This document shows positions 1 to 4,997 of a DNA stretch of 5,052 nt, one piece after another. The stretch lies in the NCBI GenBank assembly GCA_021163015.1, contig JAGGXO010000054.1, positions 1-5,052 on the forward strand, given 5' to 3'. Numbering within the stretch: the first letter of the stretch is position 1; each line of letters starts with the position of its first letter. Both the position numbers and the translations under genes were made by a program. The DNA is from Candidatus Bipolaricaulota bacterium. GTDB taxonomy: Bacteria; Bipolaricaulota; Bipolaricaulia; UBA7950; UBA9294. The notes under the pieces are model-generated. The model saw nothing but the letters and a program-made list of their open reading frames with translations. It did no database searches and had not been told where the DNA came from.

Positions 1-191
1 GAGAGAACGACCCGCGCTGCCCGATCGAACAGTCGCGTCTGTTCCGCGATAAGCTGAACCAGCGGGGATATAAAGAGGGAGAGGACTTCGAGTACGTCGA
101 GTTATCAGGTGAAGGGCACGGATCATCCGACATCGCCCAGAAGCTTCGCACCTACACGCGGCTCGTTGATTTCTTGAAGCGATGGCTATGA
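1..191 (+). CDS. S9-family serine peptidase, C-terminal end (partial)
   Basis: This is the last 62 codons of a gene entering from the left; the reading frame begins at base 3 and ends with TGA at 189-191. The fragment is the C-terminal edge of an alpha/beta-hydrolase fold of the prolyl oligopeptidase / acylaminoacyl-peptidase type. Near its start is NDPRCP, matching the family's NDPRVP-like motif that carries the catalytic Asp (fragment residue 3). About 36 residues later is GEGHG, matching the usual DEGHG that carries the catalytic His (fragment residue 39). The end, TYTRLVDFLKRWL, resembles the closing amphipathic helix of these enzymes. Such enzymes cleave short peptides or acylated N-termini, usually in the cytoplasm. 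The nucleophile Ser and any propeller domain lie outside the window, so the exact subfamily is open. The gene converges on the NUDIX gene. Confidence 0.85.
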   Translation, partial: ENDPRCPIEQSRLFRDKLNQRGYKEGEDFEYVELSGEGHGSSDIAQKLRTYTRLVDFLKRWL

Positions 192-214
192 TTGAAAGAT
201 TGAGAGATTGAAAA
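191..214 (+). repeat. Three tandem 8-base units (ATTGAAAG-like)
   Basis: Three adjacent octamers lie here: ATTGAAAG (191-198), ATTGAGAG (199-206) and ATTGAAAA (207-214). On the other strand, the right arm of the hairpin shows the same period: ATTGAGAG (245-238), ATTGAGCG (237-230), then the weaker ATCGGGAG (229-222). The first unit uses the last base of the peptidase stop codon. The inverted repeat is therefore built from the same short unit on both arms, which suggests origin by slippage or copying of a small repeat. Confidence 0.7.
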
Positions 215-250
215 GTCAAATCTCCCGATCGCTCAATCTCTCAATTCTCA
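191..250. terminator. Octamer-periodic inverted repeat, probable bidirectional terminator
   Basis: The gap between the convergent peptidase and NUDIX genes is almost entirely inverted repeat. Bases 199-211 pair perfectly with 233-245 (13 bp, core ATTGAGAGATTG against CAATCTCTCAAT), leaving a 21-base loop. A second, mutually exclusive hairpin pairs 204-211 with 216-224, with one bulged A and an AAAG loop. Both genes end at its edges (TGA at 189-191 and TGA at 250-248), as expected for a shared two-way terminator. The stem is AT-rich and there is no clean U-tract, so it is not a textbook intrinsic terminator. It could instead be an RNA 3'-end stabiliser or a dispersed intergenic repeat. Confidence 0.55.
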
Positions 251-712
251 GTTGACATCTCCGAGGTAGCAGGTATCCGGCCTCTCCCCACGTGCGATGC
301 GCTGCACCGACTCCATGATCGCTGCCGGGAAGAGGCGGGTGTCATGTAGCTTGTTTACGTCCACCCATTCCACGCCTGTCTGCCAGTCGTCCGGGACCTT
401 GCCAACGTGGATATCCCCTTCAGCTATCCGGCAGCGGAACATGAACTCCACCTGGTGGATGTCATCATCCTGCTCTGCGAACTCGTGATTATCAGATATG
501 TAATCGCGGACGAGTAGGAGATCGCCCACCGATACCAGCACGCCGGCCTCCTCCATGCACTCACGCACGAGCGCTTCATCAAGTGACTCGCCATGGAGTT
601 GCCCGCCGCCGGGGAGGAGGTAGAAGATGCCCTGTGTGTCTTCGTTGCACGTCAGCAGGATCTTATCATCCTCAATTATGATCGCCTTGGCCGAGTTGCG
701 AATGTTGTTCAC
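248..712 (-). CDS. NUDIX hydrolase (MutT-like)
   Basis: A 154-residue NUDIX protein, the usual length for a single-domain member. The NUDIX box is complete: LPGGG (33-37), then G36-x5-E42-x7-R50-E51-x-x-E54-E55-x-G57-V58. The only oddity is Cys52 at the position normally Ile, Leu or Val. The Glu residues of REXXEE bind the metal ions that drive hydrolysis of a nucleoside diphosphate linked to another group. The substrate cannot be read from sequence; Trp109 and the acidic stretch 80-84 lie outside the box. The start is GTG at 712, only 6 bases after the clpP stop and in the same frame, with no strong Shine-Dalgarno site, so it probably depends on translational coupling with clpP. It is the last gene of the tig-clpP unit, where many bacteria have clpX. 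Family assignment is firm; a housecleaning role is inference. Confidence 0.93.
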   Translation of the reverse strand: MNNIRNSAKAIIIEDDKILLTCNEDTQGIFYLLPGGGQLHGESLDEALVRECMEEAGVLVSVGDLLLVRDYISDNHEFAEQDDDIHQVEFMFRCRIAEGDIHVGKVPDDWQTGVEWVDVNKLHDTRLFPAAIMESVQRIARGERPDTCYLGDVN

Positions 713-718
713 GCGAAT

Positions 719-1306
719 CTAATTGCTGGGAGCGATGATCCGATCGATCAGCCCGTATTCGACCGCCTCATCTGCAGACATGAAGTAGTCGCGGTCGGAG
801 TCCTTGGCGATCCTCTTGGGAGTCTTGCCGGTGTGCTTCGCGAGGAGCTTGTTGATCTGATCGTGCATGCGCAGCAGCCCATCGGTCTGGGACTTCACAT
901 CGACCCCAAACCCCTGCGACCCACCGCAGACCTGGTGGATGAGGATGCGTGCGTTGGGGAGCGCTTGTCGCTTTCCCTTTGTTCCAGCGGCAAGGAGGAC
1001 CGCAGCCATACTCGCCGCCTGCCCGATGCAGATCGTGCTCACACTGCAGCGAACGTACTGAATCGTGTCATAGATGGCAAACCCAGCGGTCACCGATCCC
1101 CCGGGAGAGTTTATGTATAGCTTGATCTCCTTGCTCGGATCCTTGGCCGCAAGAAAGAGGATCTGAGCGATCACTACATTAGCCACCTCATCGTCGATCG
1201 GATCGCGCAGGAAGACAATCCTATCCTCCAGCAAGCGCGAGTAGATGTCGTAGGTGCGTTCTGCCTGGCCGCGGTTATCAATTACGTACGGAATCTGCGG
1301 GCTCAT
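719..1306 (-). CDS. clpP: ATP-dependent Clp protease proteolytic subunit ClpP
   Basis: A 195-residue ClpP, full length for the family. It forms the double-ring tetradecameric chamber in the cytoplasm that degrades proteins unfolded by a ClpX- or ClpA/C-type ATPase. The catalytic triad is intact: Ser99 in GQAASMAA, His124 in LIHQ, Asp173 in SDRDYFMSA, each offset by +2 from mature E. coli ClpP (97, 122, 171). INSPGGSV (65-72) is the oxyanion-loop motif and the N-terminus (PYVIDNRGQAERTYDIYSRLL) is typical, with little or no propeptide. The segment after His124 reads HQVCGGSQG, where nearly all ClpPs have HQPLGG. The ATG at 1306 overlaps the tig stop as ATGA and has a clear GAGGAG site 8 bases upstream. 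The NUDIX gene follows after 6 bases. No Clp ATPase is encoded in the window. Confidence 0.97.
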   Translation of the reverse strand: MSPQIPYVIDNRGQAERTYDIYSRLLEDRIVFLRDPIDDEVANVVIAQILFLAAKDPSKEIKLYINSPGGSVTAGFAIYDTIQYVRCSVSTICIGQAASMAAVLLAAGTKGKRQALPNARILIHQVCGGSQGFGVDVKSQTDGLLRMHDQINKLLAKHTGKTPKRIAKDSDRDYFMSADEAVEYGLIDRIIAPSN

Positions 1307-2553
1307 TCGCTCTTCTCCTCTATCAACGTAGCGTTATCGTACAGGAGGTTGAAGATACGTGAGTTAATCTTCTCAGTTCGATACGCATCCCATTGATCGT
1401 TTGCCTTCAATCGAGCGATGAACCGGATCGGATCCTCGCTGCTCTCCTTTGCCTCTTCACTCGCGATCTCCTCAAGCTCCTCATCGGAAATCGAGATACC
1501 TTCCGCCTCGATGAGCTTCGCCATAACGAGTTCCCGCCGCAGGCGCTGCGTCACACCCTCGCGGTACTCAGCGAGCAGCTCATCTTCGCTCTTCTCCCGC
1601 TCCTTCAGGTACTCCTCGAAGGTCATCGGCGCCTCAGGGTGTTCCAGGTTCTCCTTGAAGCGTTCCAGGTCCTCTGCAGCCATCTCTTCAACCATCTTTT
1701 CTGGGAGAGGTAGATCGAGCTGGGATACAATGTGGTCGAGGAGGTCGCCTTTGATTCTCTGCTCGCGTCTCTCGCTCTTGGATGCAGCGATCTTCTCACT
1801 AATGTCCGCTTTCATCTCGTCGAGTGAATCGAAGCCGGCATCTTTCGCCAAATCGTCATCGATCTCAGGGAGGACAACCTGCTTAATCTCCATTACCTCT
1901 AGCGTCGTATGCAGCGGATCTCCCTCATCGCGCTCGATCTCCAGGTCAACCGTCTCGCCGACTTTGTGATCGATCATCTTCGCTGTGACCGGGCTCTCAG
2001 AGTCGACGCGCATATCCCATTCCTTCTCGCCCTCTTTGATATGCACGATGTCTCCATCTTCGATCGTGTCAGACCCCTTGGGGGCGAGAGTAGCAAAGCG
2101 CCGTCTGATCTCTTCCAGCGTCCCGTTCATCTCGTCTTCCGTGACGCCTTCGAGCGGCTTTACCTTGAGTTCTATCCCGCGGTATTCGGGAAGTTCAACC
2201 TTGGGCAGAACAGAGAATGAAGCTGTGAATACAAATGGACCCTGCGCATCGAACGACACGCTTTCCACCTCCGGCGCAGTCACCGGTCGCAGGTCGAGAT
2301 CGGCAAGGGCCTGCTGCAGGTGCTCTTCTTCCATGTCCTTCTGCGCCTCTTCTGTGAACAGATCAACTCCAAAACGCGAGTCAAGGTAGGCTCGCGGCAC
2401 ACGCCCCTTGCGGAAACCAGGAATCTGTGCCTCTTTGCTGTAGCGTCTGTATACCGTATCGATTGCGTTCTTCACCGCTCCCGCATCCACCGTAACCTGC
2501 ACGGTAACATCCGTAGCGGAACGTTCCTTGATCTCACATTGTGTGTTAGTCAC
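1303..2553 (-). CDS. tig: Trigger factor (ribosome-associated chaperone), reduced PPIase domain
   Basis: A 416-residue trigger factor (E. coli has 432). It docks beside the ribosome exit tunnel and shields emerging chains. Residues 1-118 form the ribosome-binding domain with the signature GFRKGRVP (46-53), the loop that contacts ribosomal protein L23. Residues about 120-160 and 228-416 form the helical substrate-binding domain, very rich in Glu and Lys, including LPEIDDDLAKDAGFDSLDEM (228-247). Between them, the FKBP-type PPIase domain (about 161-227) is roughly 30 residues short by my alignment from memory and lacks the aromatic FEGG, IPGFE and PEEYH-type segments, so prolyl isomerase activity is probably lost. 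The start is GTG at 2553: an upstream in-frame ATG at 2568 is followed by GAG and TGA, and GGAG lies 9 bases before the GTG. First gene of the tig-clpP-NUDIX unit, with its own promoter. Confidence 0.96.
   Translation of the reverse strand: MTNTQCEIKERSATDVTVQVTVDAGAVKNAIDTVYRRYSKEAQIPGFRKGRVPRAYLDSRFGVDLFTEEAQKDMEEEHLQQALADLDLRPVTAPEVESVSFDAQGPFVFTASFSVLPKVELPEYRGIELKVKPLEGVTEDEMNGTLEEIRRRFATLAPKGSDTIEDGDIVHIKEGEKEWDMRVDSESPVTAKMIDHKVGETVDLEIERDEGDPLHTTLEVMEIKQVVLPEIDDDLAKDAGFDSLDEMKADISEKIAASKSERREQRIKGDLLDHIVSQLDLPLPEKMVEEMAAEDLERFKENLEHPEAPMTFEEYLKEREKSEDELLAEYREGVTQRLRRELVMAKLIEAEGISISDEELEEIASEEAKESSEDPIRFIARLKANDQWDAYRTEKINSRIFNLLYDNATLIEEKSE
1315..1320 (-). promoter_or_regulatory. clpP ribosome binding site
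   Basis: GAGGAG on the minus strand, 8 bases before the clpP ATG and inside the last codons of tig. Because the clpP start also overlaps the tig stop (ATGA), clpP can be translated both by reinitiation and by its own binding site, which allows ClpP to be made in excess of what coupling alone would give. Confidence 0.75.
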
Positions 2554-2562
2554 GAGAATTCA

Positions 2563-2566
2563 CTCC
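2563..2566 (-). promoter_or_regulatory. tig ribosome binding site fixing the GTG start
   Basis: GGAG on the minus strand lies 9 bases before the GTG at 2553. It overlaps an in-frame ATG-GAG-TGA, whose immediate stop excludes a longer protein. This makes the GTG the only reasonable start for tig. Confidence 0.7.
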
Positions 2567-2589
2567 ATGTTTTCCGTAGTAGTCGCGTG

Positions 2590-2618
2590 ATTATACGAAC
2601 AGAAGCCTGGTTGGACAA
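2590..2618 (-). promoter_or_regulatory. Sigma-70-type promoter of the tig-clpP-NUDIX unit
   Basis: On the minus strand, TTGTCC (2618-2613, 4 of 6 consensus bases) and TATAAT (2595-2590, perfect) are separated by exactly 17 bases. The predicted start is near 2583, giving a leader of about 30 bases that carries the GGAG site. The promoter sits in the 102-base gap between the M50 stop and the tig start, so tig-clpP can be transcribed independently of rqcH-M50. I saw no clear CIRCE or similar heat-shock operator. The -35 lies inside a short symmetric word, GTTG-TC-CAAC, too small to call an operator. Confidence 0.8.
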
Positions 2619-2655
2619 CTTCAGTCAGTGGCAAGGCGCGTGCTCCGCAGCTTTG

Positions 2656-3345
2656 CTACATCAGTGCCAAGAGCCAGCGGCTCCCGAGGAGGCTACTCCA
2701 GATTCCGTTCATCAGACCGAACAAACCGCGCAGCCCACCTAGGTAGATTATGGCGATCAGGATGATGAACCCGTAGCGCTCCATGAGGAGCATGATCCTC
2801 CGTCCTTCTGGGGGGAGGAAGTACGTTAGAATACGAGACCCATCGAGCGGGGGTATGGGAATCATGTTGAACACTGCAAGTATCACGTTGTACACAACGA
2901 ACATTCCCAGCAGGAAGAAGATCGCGTGCACCAGGTTAGCCCCAAATCCGGTGGCGTATACGAGATACGTGGGGGAGAAGGCCAACAGCGCAACTCTGCC
3001 GACTATCACTGCCGCCAGCGCCAGGACTACGTTCATTCCCGGCCCGGCGAGCGCCACGTACAGCATCCCCTTGAACGGATTGCGAAAGTACCCAGGATTG
3101 ATCGGCACCGGCTTCGCCCAGCCGATGAGAAATGGCGAATGCACAATCACAAGGAACACAGGGACAAGGATCGTCCCGATGGGGTCGATGTGCGCCAGAG
3201 GATTGAGCGTTAGCCGACCGTGTGCCTTTGCCGTTGGATCGCCGAGGCGATAGGCAACATAACCGTGTGCTACCTCATGCAGCACGATCGCCGTAAACAC
3301 AGCGATGAGAGAAAGTACAATATCCAGAATCTGTGTTACATTCAT
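2656..3345 (-). CDS. Site-2-protease-type M50 zinc metallopeptidase
   Basis: A 229-residue integral membrane peptidase of the compact M50 site-2 protease group (YwhC-like), which cleaves proteins within the membrane. Residues 1-30 are hydrophobic and contain the zinc motif HEVAH (His23, Glu24, His27). The third zinc ligand is expected at Asp168 in NMIPIPPLDGS (160-170). Conserved group segments GWAKPVPINP (75-84) and AGPGMN (100-105) are present. Likely membrane spans are about 6-28, 53-70, 93-122, 136-164 and 190-208. No PDZ or CBS domain is fused, unlike RseP/RasP or SpoIVFB-like enzymes. The frame stays open upstream to about 3600, but that part is arginine- and glycine-rich shadow of rqcH. 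The true ATG at 3345 has GGAGG just before it and overlaps the rqcH stop as ATGA. The natural substrate is unknown; coupling to rqcH hints at quality control. Confidence 0.93.
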   Translation of the reverse strand: MNVTQILDIVLSLIAVFTAIVLHEVAHGYVAYRLGDPTAKAHGRLTLNPLAHIDPIGTILVPVFLVIVHSPFLIGWAKPVPINPGYFRNPFKGMLYVALAGPGMNVVLALAAVIVGRVALLAFSPTYLVYATGFGANLVHAIFFLLGMFVVYNVILAVFNMIPIPPLDGSRILTYFLPPEGRRIMLLMERYGFIILIAIIYLGGLRGLFGLMNGIWSSLLGSRWLLALM

Positions 3346-4943
3346 CTTTCCTCCGAGAGAGATGGCTCGACTGTGAGTGTATCCTCTTGTGCCAGGATTA
3401 CCAAGCCTGGCGGGGCTCCCTTCGGCTTGTGCACGTGCTTTACCTGCGCTACGCTCACCTCGACCCTCTGCTCGCGGCGCGCCTTGGAGTGGAGCGCCGC
3501 GAGACGTGCCGCTGCAACGATAACCTCCTGTGGGATATCGGCAAGACCGTGACGACGAACTATTACGTGAGATCCCGGCACGCCGCGCGCATGCAGCCAC
3601 AGGTCATCGGGCCGCGCTGTGCGCAGGATCACATCGTTCTGACGCGCGTTCTTTCCCACCTGCACAGTGTATCCGTCGATCGAATGTACGCGAGGCGATG
3701 TGGCAGCAGGTTCGTTCTTTCGTTTGGGAAGGGTCGGAAGCAGTGCTGCCGCGCGATCGGACATTGCCTCGCTATTCTCCACTTGAGTCAGTCCTTCACG
3801 CAGAGCTCGCACCTCTCCCTGCAAGCGCTTCAGCTTCTGCTCCACACGAGGTCGTCCACGGCGGAGCCGCTTTGCTCGCTCGTAGAAGGCTTGCGCATTC
3901 TCAAGTCCGTTCTTGCTGGGATCGAGAAGGATTGTCACTTCTTGATCGGTCGAAGGGTCTTTGACCGTCACCTCGTGCAGCTTCTTCGGCAGTTCGTGCT
4001 GGTAGATCATGAGTAGATCAGCACGGTGTTGCATTAGCTCAGCTGATCTAGCTTCCTCCAGCCACTCCTGTAGCCTCGCGATTGTCTTCTCTCTCTTAGC
4101 GATTCCTCGCCTAACGGCGGTGCGGAGGTCGCGTGTCCCATCGTCGGCCTCGCCGGTTTCCTCCTTCTCCTCCAGTCGCCGATCGAGCGCTTCGGCATAG
4201 GATGCGTCCACCTCCGCGCCATCGATTGGAAAGAACGCCGCCACAGGCGTTCCTTCGTCATAGGCTCCGACCGGATCGGTGACGTGGGAGAGGATTACGT
4301 CCAATTCTTTCTTCACTCCCGCTGCTAGCGATAAAGACTCATCGCTCCGTGCACGCTCGTAGATGATCCGCGCCGTCTCCTTGCCGATCCCATCGATCGC
4401 CCGCATCAGCGCGCGCTGCGGCTCTTCGTCTGCCAACGCCTTCTCGATGAACTCCACGTTGACCTCCCACGGGTCCATCTTCTCTTGGCGCGGGAGAGCG
4501 GCATATGCCTTTCCCGGGATCGCGCGCGGGTTCGGGCGGAGGGATGCGATCACCCGGTCGTCACGCACGAGGATCAGATTCCCCCGCACGCCGACGAGTT
4601 CAACGATCACCTGCACACGGTGCAGCCCTTCTAGCGACCTCTTCTCCACGGTGATTTGCACCACCCGCTCCCATCCCTCCTGAGAGATCTCAACGATCCG
4701 CCCGCCACGCAGATGCTTGCGTAGAAGCATCGTGAACGGGCTCGGTTGCTTCGGGTATGCAAAGTCGTGCTTTGTCAAATGGATCGTCGCCTCCGCCGGC
4801 GCGATGAACAACCGTACCGTACCACGCGAGAACAACTGCCACACGAACCGCGTGGGTGACGGTTGGTAAACCGAGCGGATCACGCTACCCTGCACAACAT
4901 CCTTCATCTCACTGATTGCTGCGGCAATCGCTAGTCCATCCAT
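3342..4943 (-). CDS. rqcH: RqcH / NFACT-family ribosome quality control factor
   Basis: A 533-residue NFACT protein, once annotated as fibronectin-binding protein, slightly shorter than B. subtilis RqcH (about 570). In bacteria RqcH binds 50S subunits carrying a stalled peptidyl-tRNA and recruits tRNA-Ala to add a C-terminal alanine tail that marks the chain for proteolysis. Domains in order: NFACT-N (1-about 175) with PFTMLLRKHLRGG (69-81); a helix-hairpin-helix with DGIGKETARII (184-194); a charged coiled-coil middle (about 250-400) with LDPSKNGLENAQAFYERAK (340-358); and NFACT-R (about 418-525) with DGYTVQVGKNARQND (423-437), DLWLHARGVPGSHVIV (447-462) and HKPKGAPPG (505-513). Two conserved NFACT-N positions differ: the Asp-Arg pair reads Glu92-Arg93, and GRHSN reads GVRGN (118-122). 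ATG at 4943 has a GGAGG site. The stop overlaps the M50 start by ATGA, so the two are co-translated. Confidence 0.95.
   Translation of the reverse strand: MDGLAIAAAISEMKDVVQGSVIRSVYQPSPTRFVWQLFSRGTVRLFIAPAEATIHLTKHDFAYPKQPSPFTMLLRKHLRGGRIVEISQEGWERVVQITVEKRSLEGLHRVQVIVELVGVRGNLILVRDDRVIASLRPNPRAIPGKAYAALPRQEKMDPWEVNVEFIEKALADEEPQRALMRAIDGIGKETARIIYERARSDESLSLAAGVKKELDVILSHVTDPVGAYDEGTPVAAFFPIDGAEVDASYAEALDRRLEEKEETGEADDGTRDLRTAVRRGIAKREKTIARLQEWLEEARSAELMQHRADLLMIYQHELPKKLHEVTVKDPSTDQEVTILLDPSKNGLENAQAFYERAKRLRRGRPRVEQKLKRLQGEVRALREGLTQVENSEAMSDRAAALLPTLPKRKNEPAATSPRVHSIDGYTVQVGKNARQNDVILRTARPDDLWLHARGVPGSHVIVRRHGLADIPQEVIVAAARLAALHSKARREQRVEVSVAQVKHVHKPKGAPPGLVILAQEDTLTVEPSLSEER
3350..3354 (-). 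promoter_or_regulatory. M50 peptidase ribosome binding site fixing the start
   Basis: GGAGG on the minus strand, 4 bases before ATG 3345 and inside the last codons of rqcH. It supports the 229-residue product over a longer reading from 3600. The rqcH start has the same arrangement (GGAGG, then GAGA, then ATG; GGAGG at 4952-4948). Confidence 0.75.
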
Positions 4944-4954
4944 TCTCCCTCCGG

Positions 4955-4983
4955 TTGATGCTCTACATAGGCACGGCTATAAT
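4955..4983 (+). promoter_or_regulatory. Sigma-70-type promoter of tRNA-Thr
   Basis: TTGATG (4955-4960, 4 of 6) and TATAAT (4978-4983, perfect) are separated by exactly 17 bases. The predicted start is near 4990, about 6 bases before the mature tRNA 5' end, a short leader normal for tRNA genes. The -35 element lies just upstream of the oppositely directed rqcH ribosome binding site, so promoter and rqcH leader share the same bases. Confidence 0.8.
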
Positions 4984-4985
4984 CC

Positions 4986-4997
4986 GCATTATAATGC
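4986..4997. repeat. 12-base perfect palindrome GCATTATAATGC
   Basis: The word reads the same on both strands and spans the predicted tRNA-Thr transcription start and the first two bases of the tRNA. It contains a TATAAT in each direction. It may be an operator-like site, or simply two overlapping -10 elements whose symmetry is accidental. Confidence 0.6.
4988..4993 (-). promoter_or_regulatory. Possible -10 element for rqcH
   Basis: A perfect TATAAT on the minus strand would place a start near 4981 and give rqcH a leader of about 38 bases. No convincing -35 is visible 16-18 bases further upstream, which would fall inside the tRNA gene, so this is tentative. It faces the tRNA -10 element with only 4 bases between them. 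Confidence 0.4.

Noticed and set aside
593..1120. + strand open frame (175 codons) opposite clpP and the NUDIX gene
   Set aside because: It is antisense to two conserved genes, with no domain and no Shine-Dalgarno or promoter that I can defend.
1418..1969. + strand open frame (183 codons) opposite tig, extremely serine-rich
   Set aside because: The serine richness is the complement of the Glu- and Lys-rich tig coding sequence (GAG and GAA read backwards as CTC and TTC in a shifted frame), not a real low-complexity protein.
2560..2568. Two-codon upstream frame ATG-GAG-TGA before tig
   Set aside because: It overlaps the tig ribosome binding site and could in principle act on initiation, but such a short word is likely by chance and it has no good binding site of its own.
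2619..2655. Terminator after the M50 peptidase gene
   Set aside because: I looked for a stem and U-tract in the bases after the M50 stop and found no convincing hairpin, so readthrough into tig cannot be excluded.
3346..3600. N-terminal extension of the M50 peptidase (up to 85 more residues)
   Set aside because: The extra residues are Arg/Gly/Ser-rich shadow of rqcH, while ATG 3345 has a GGAGG site, an ATGA overlap and begins the expected first membrane segment.
3333..4016. Long + strand open frame (227 codons) opposite rqcH and the M50 start
   Set aside because: It lies wholly antisense to well-supported genes, has no recognisable family motif and is rich in Arg, His, Leu and Ser, as expected of a reverse-frame shadow.
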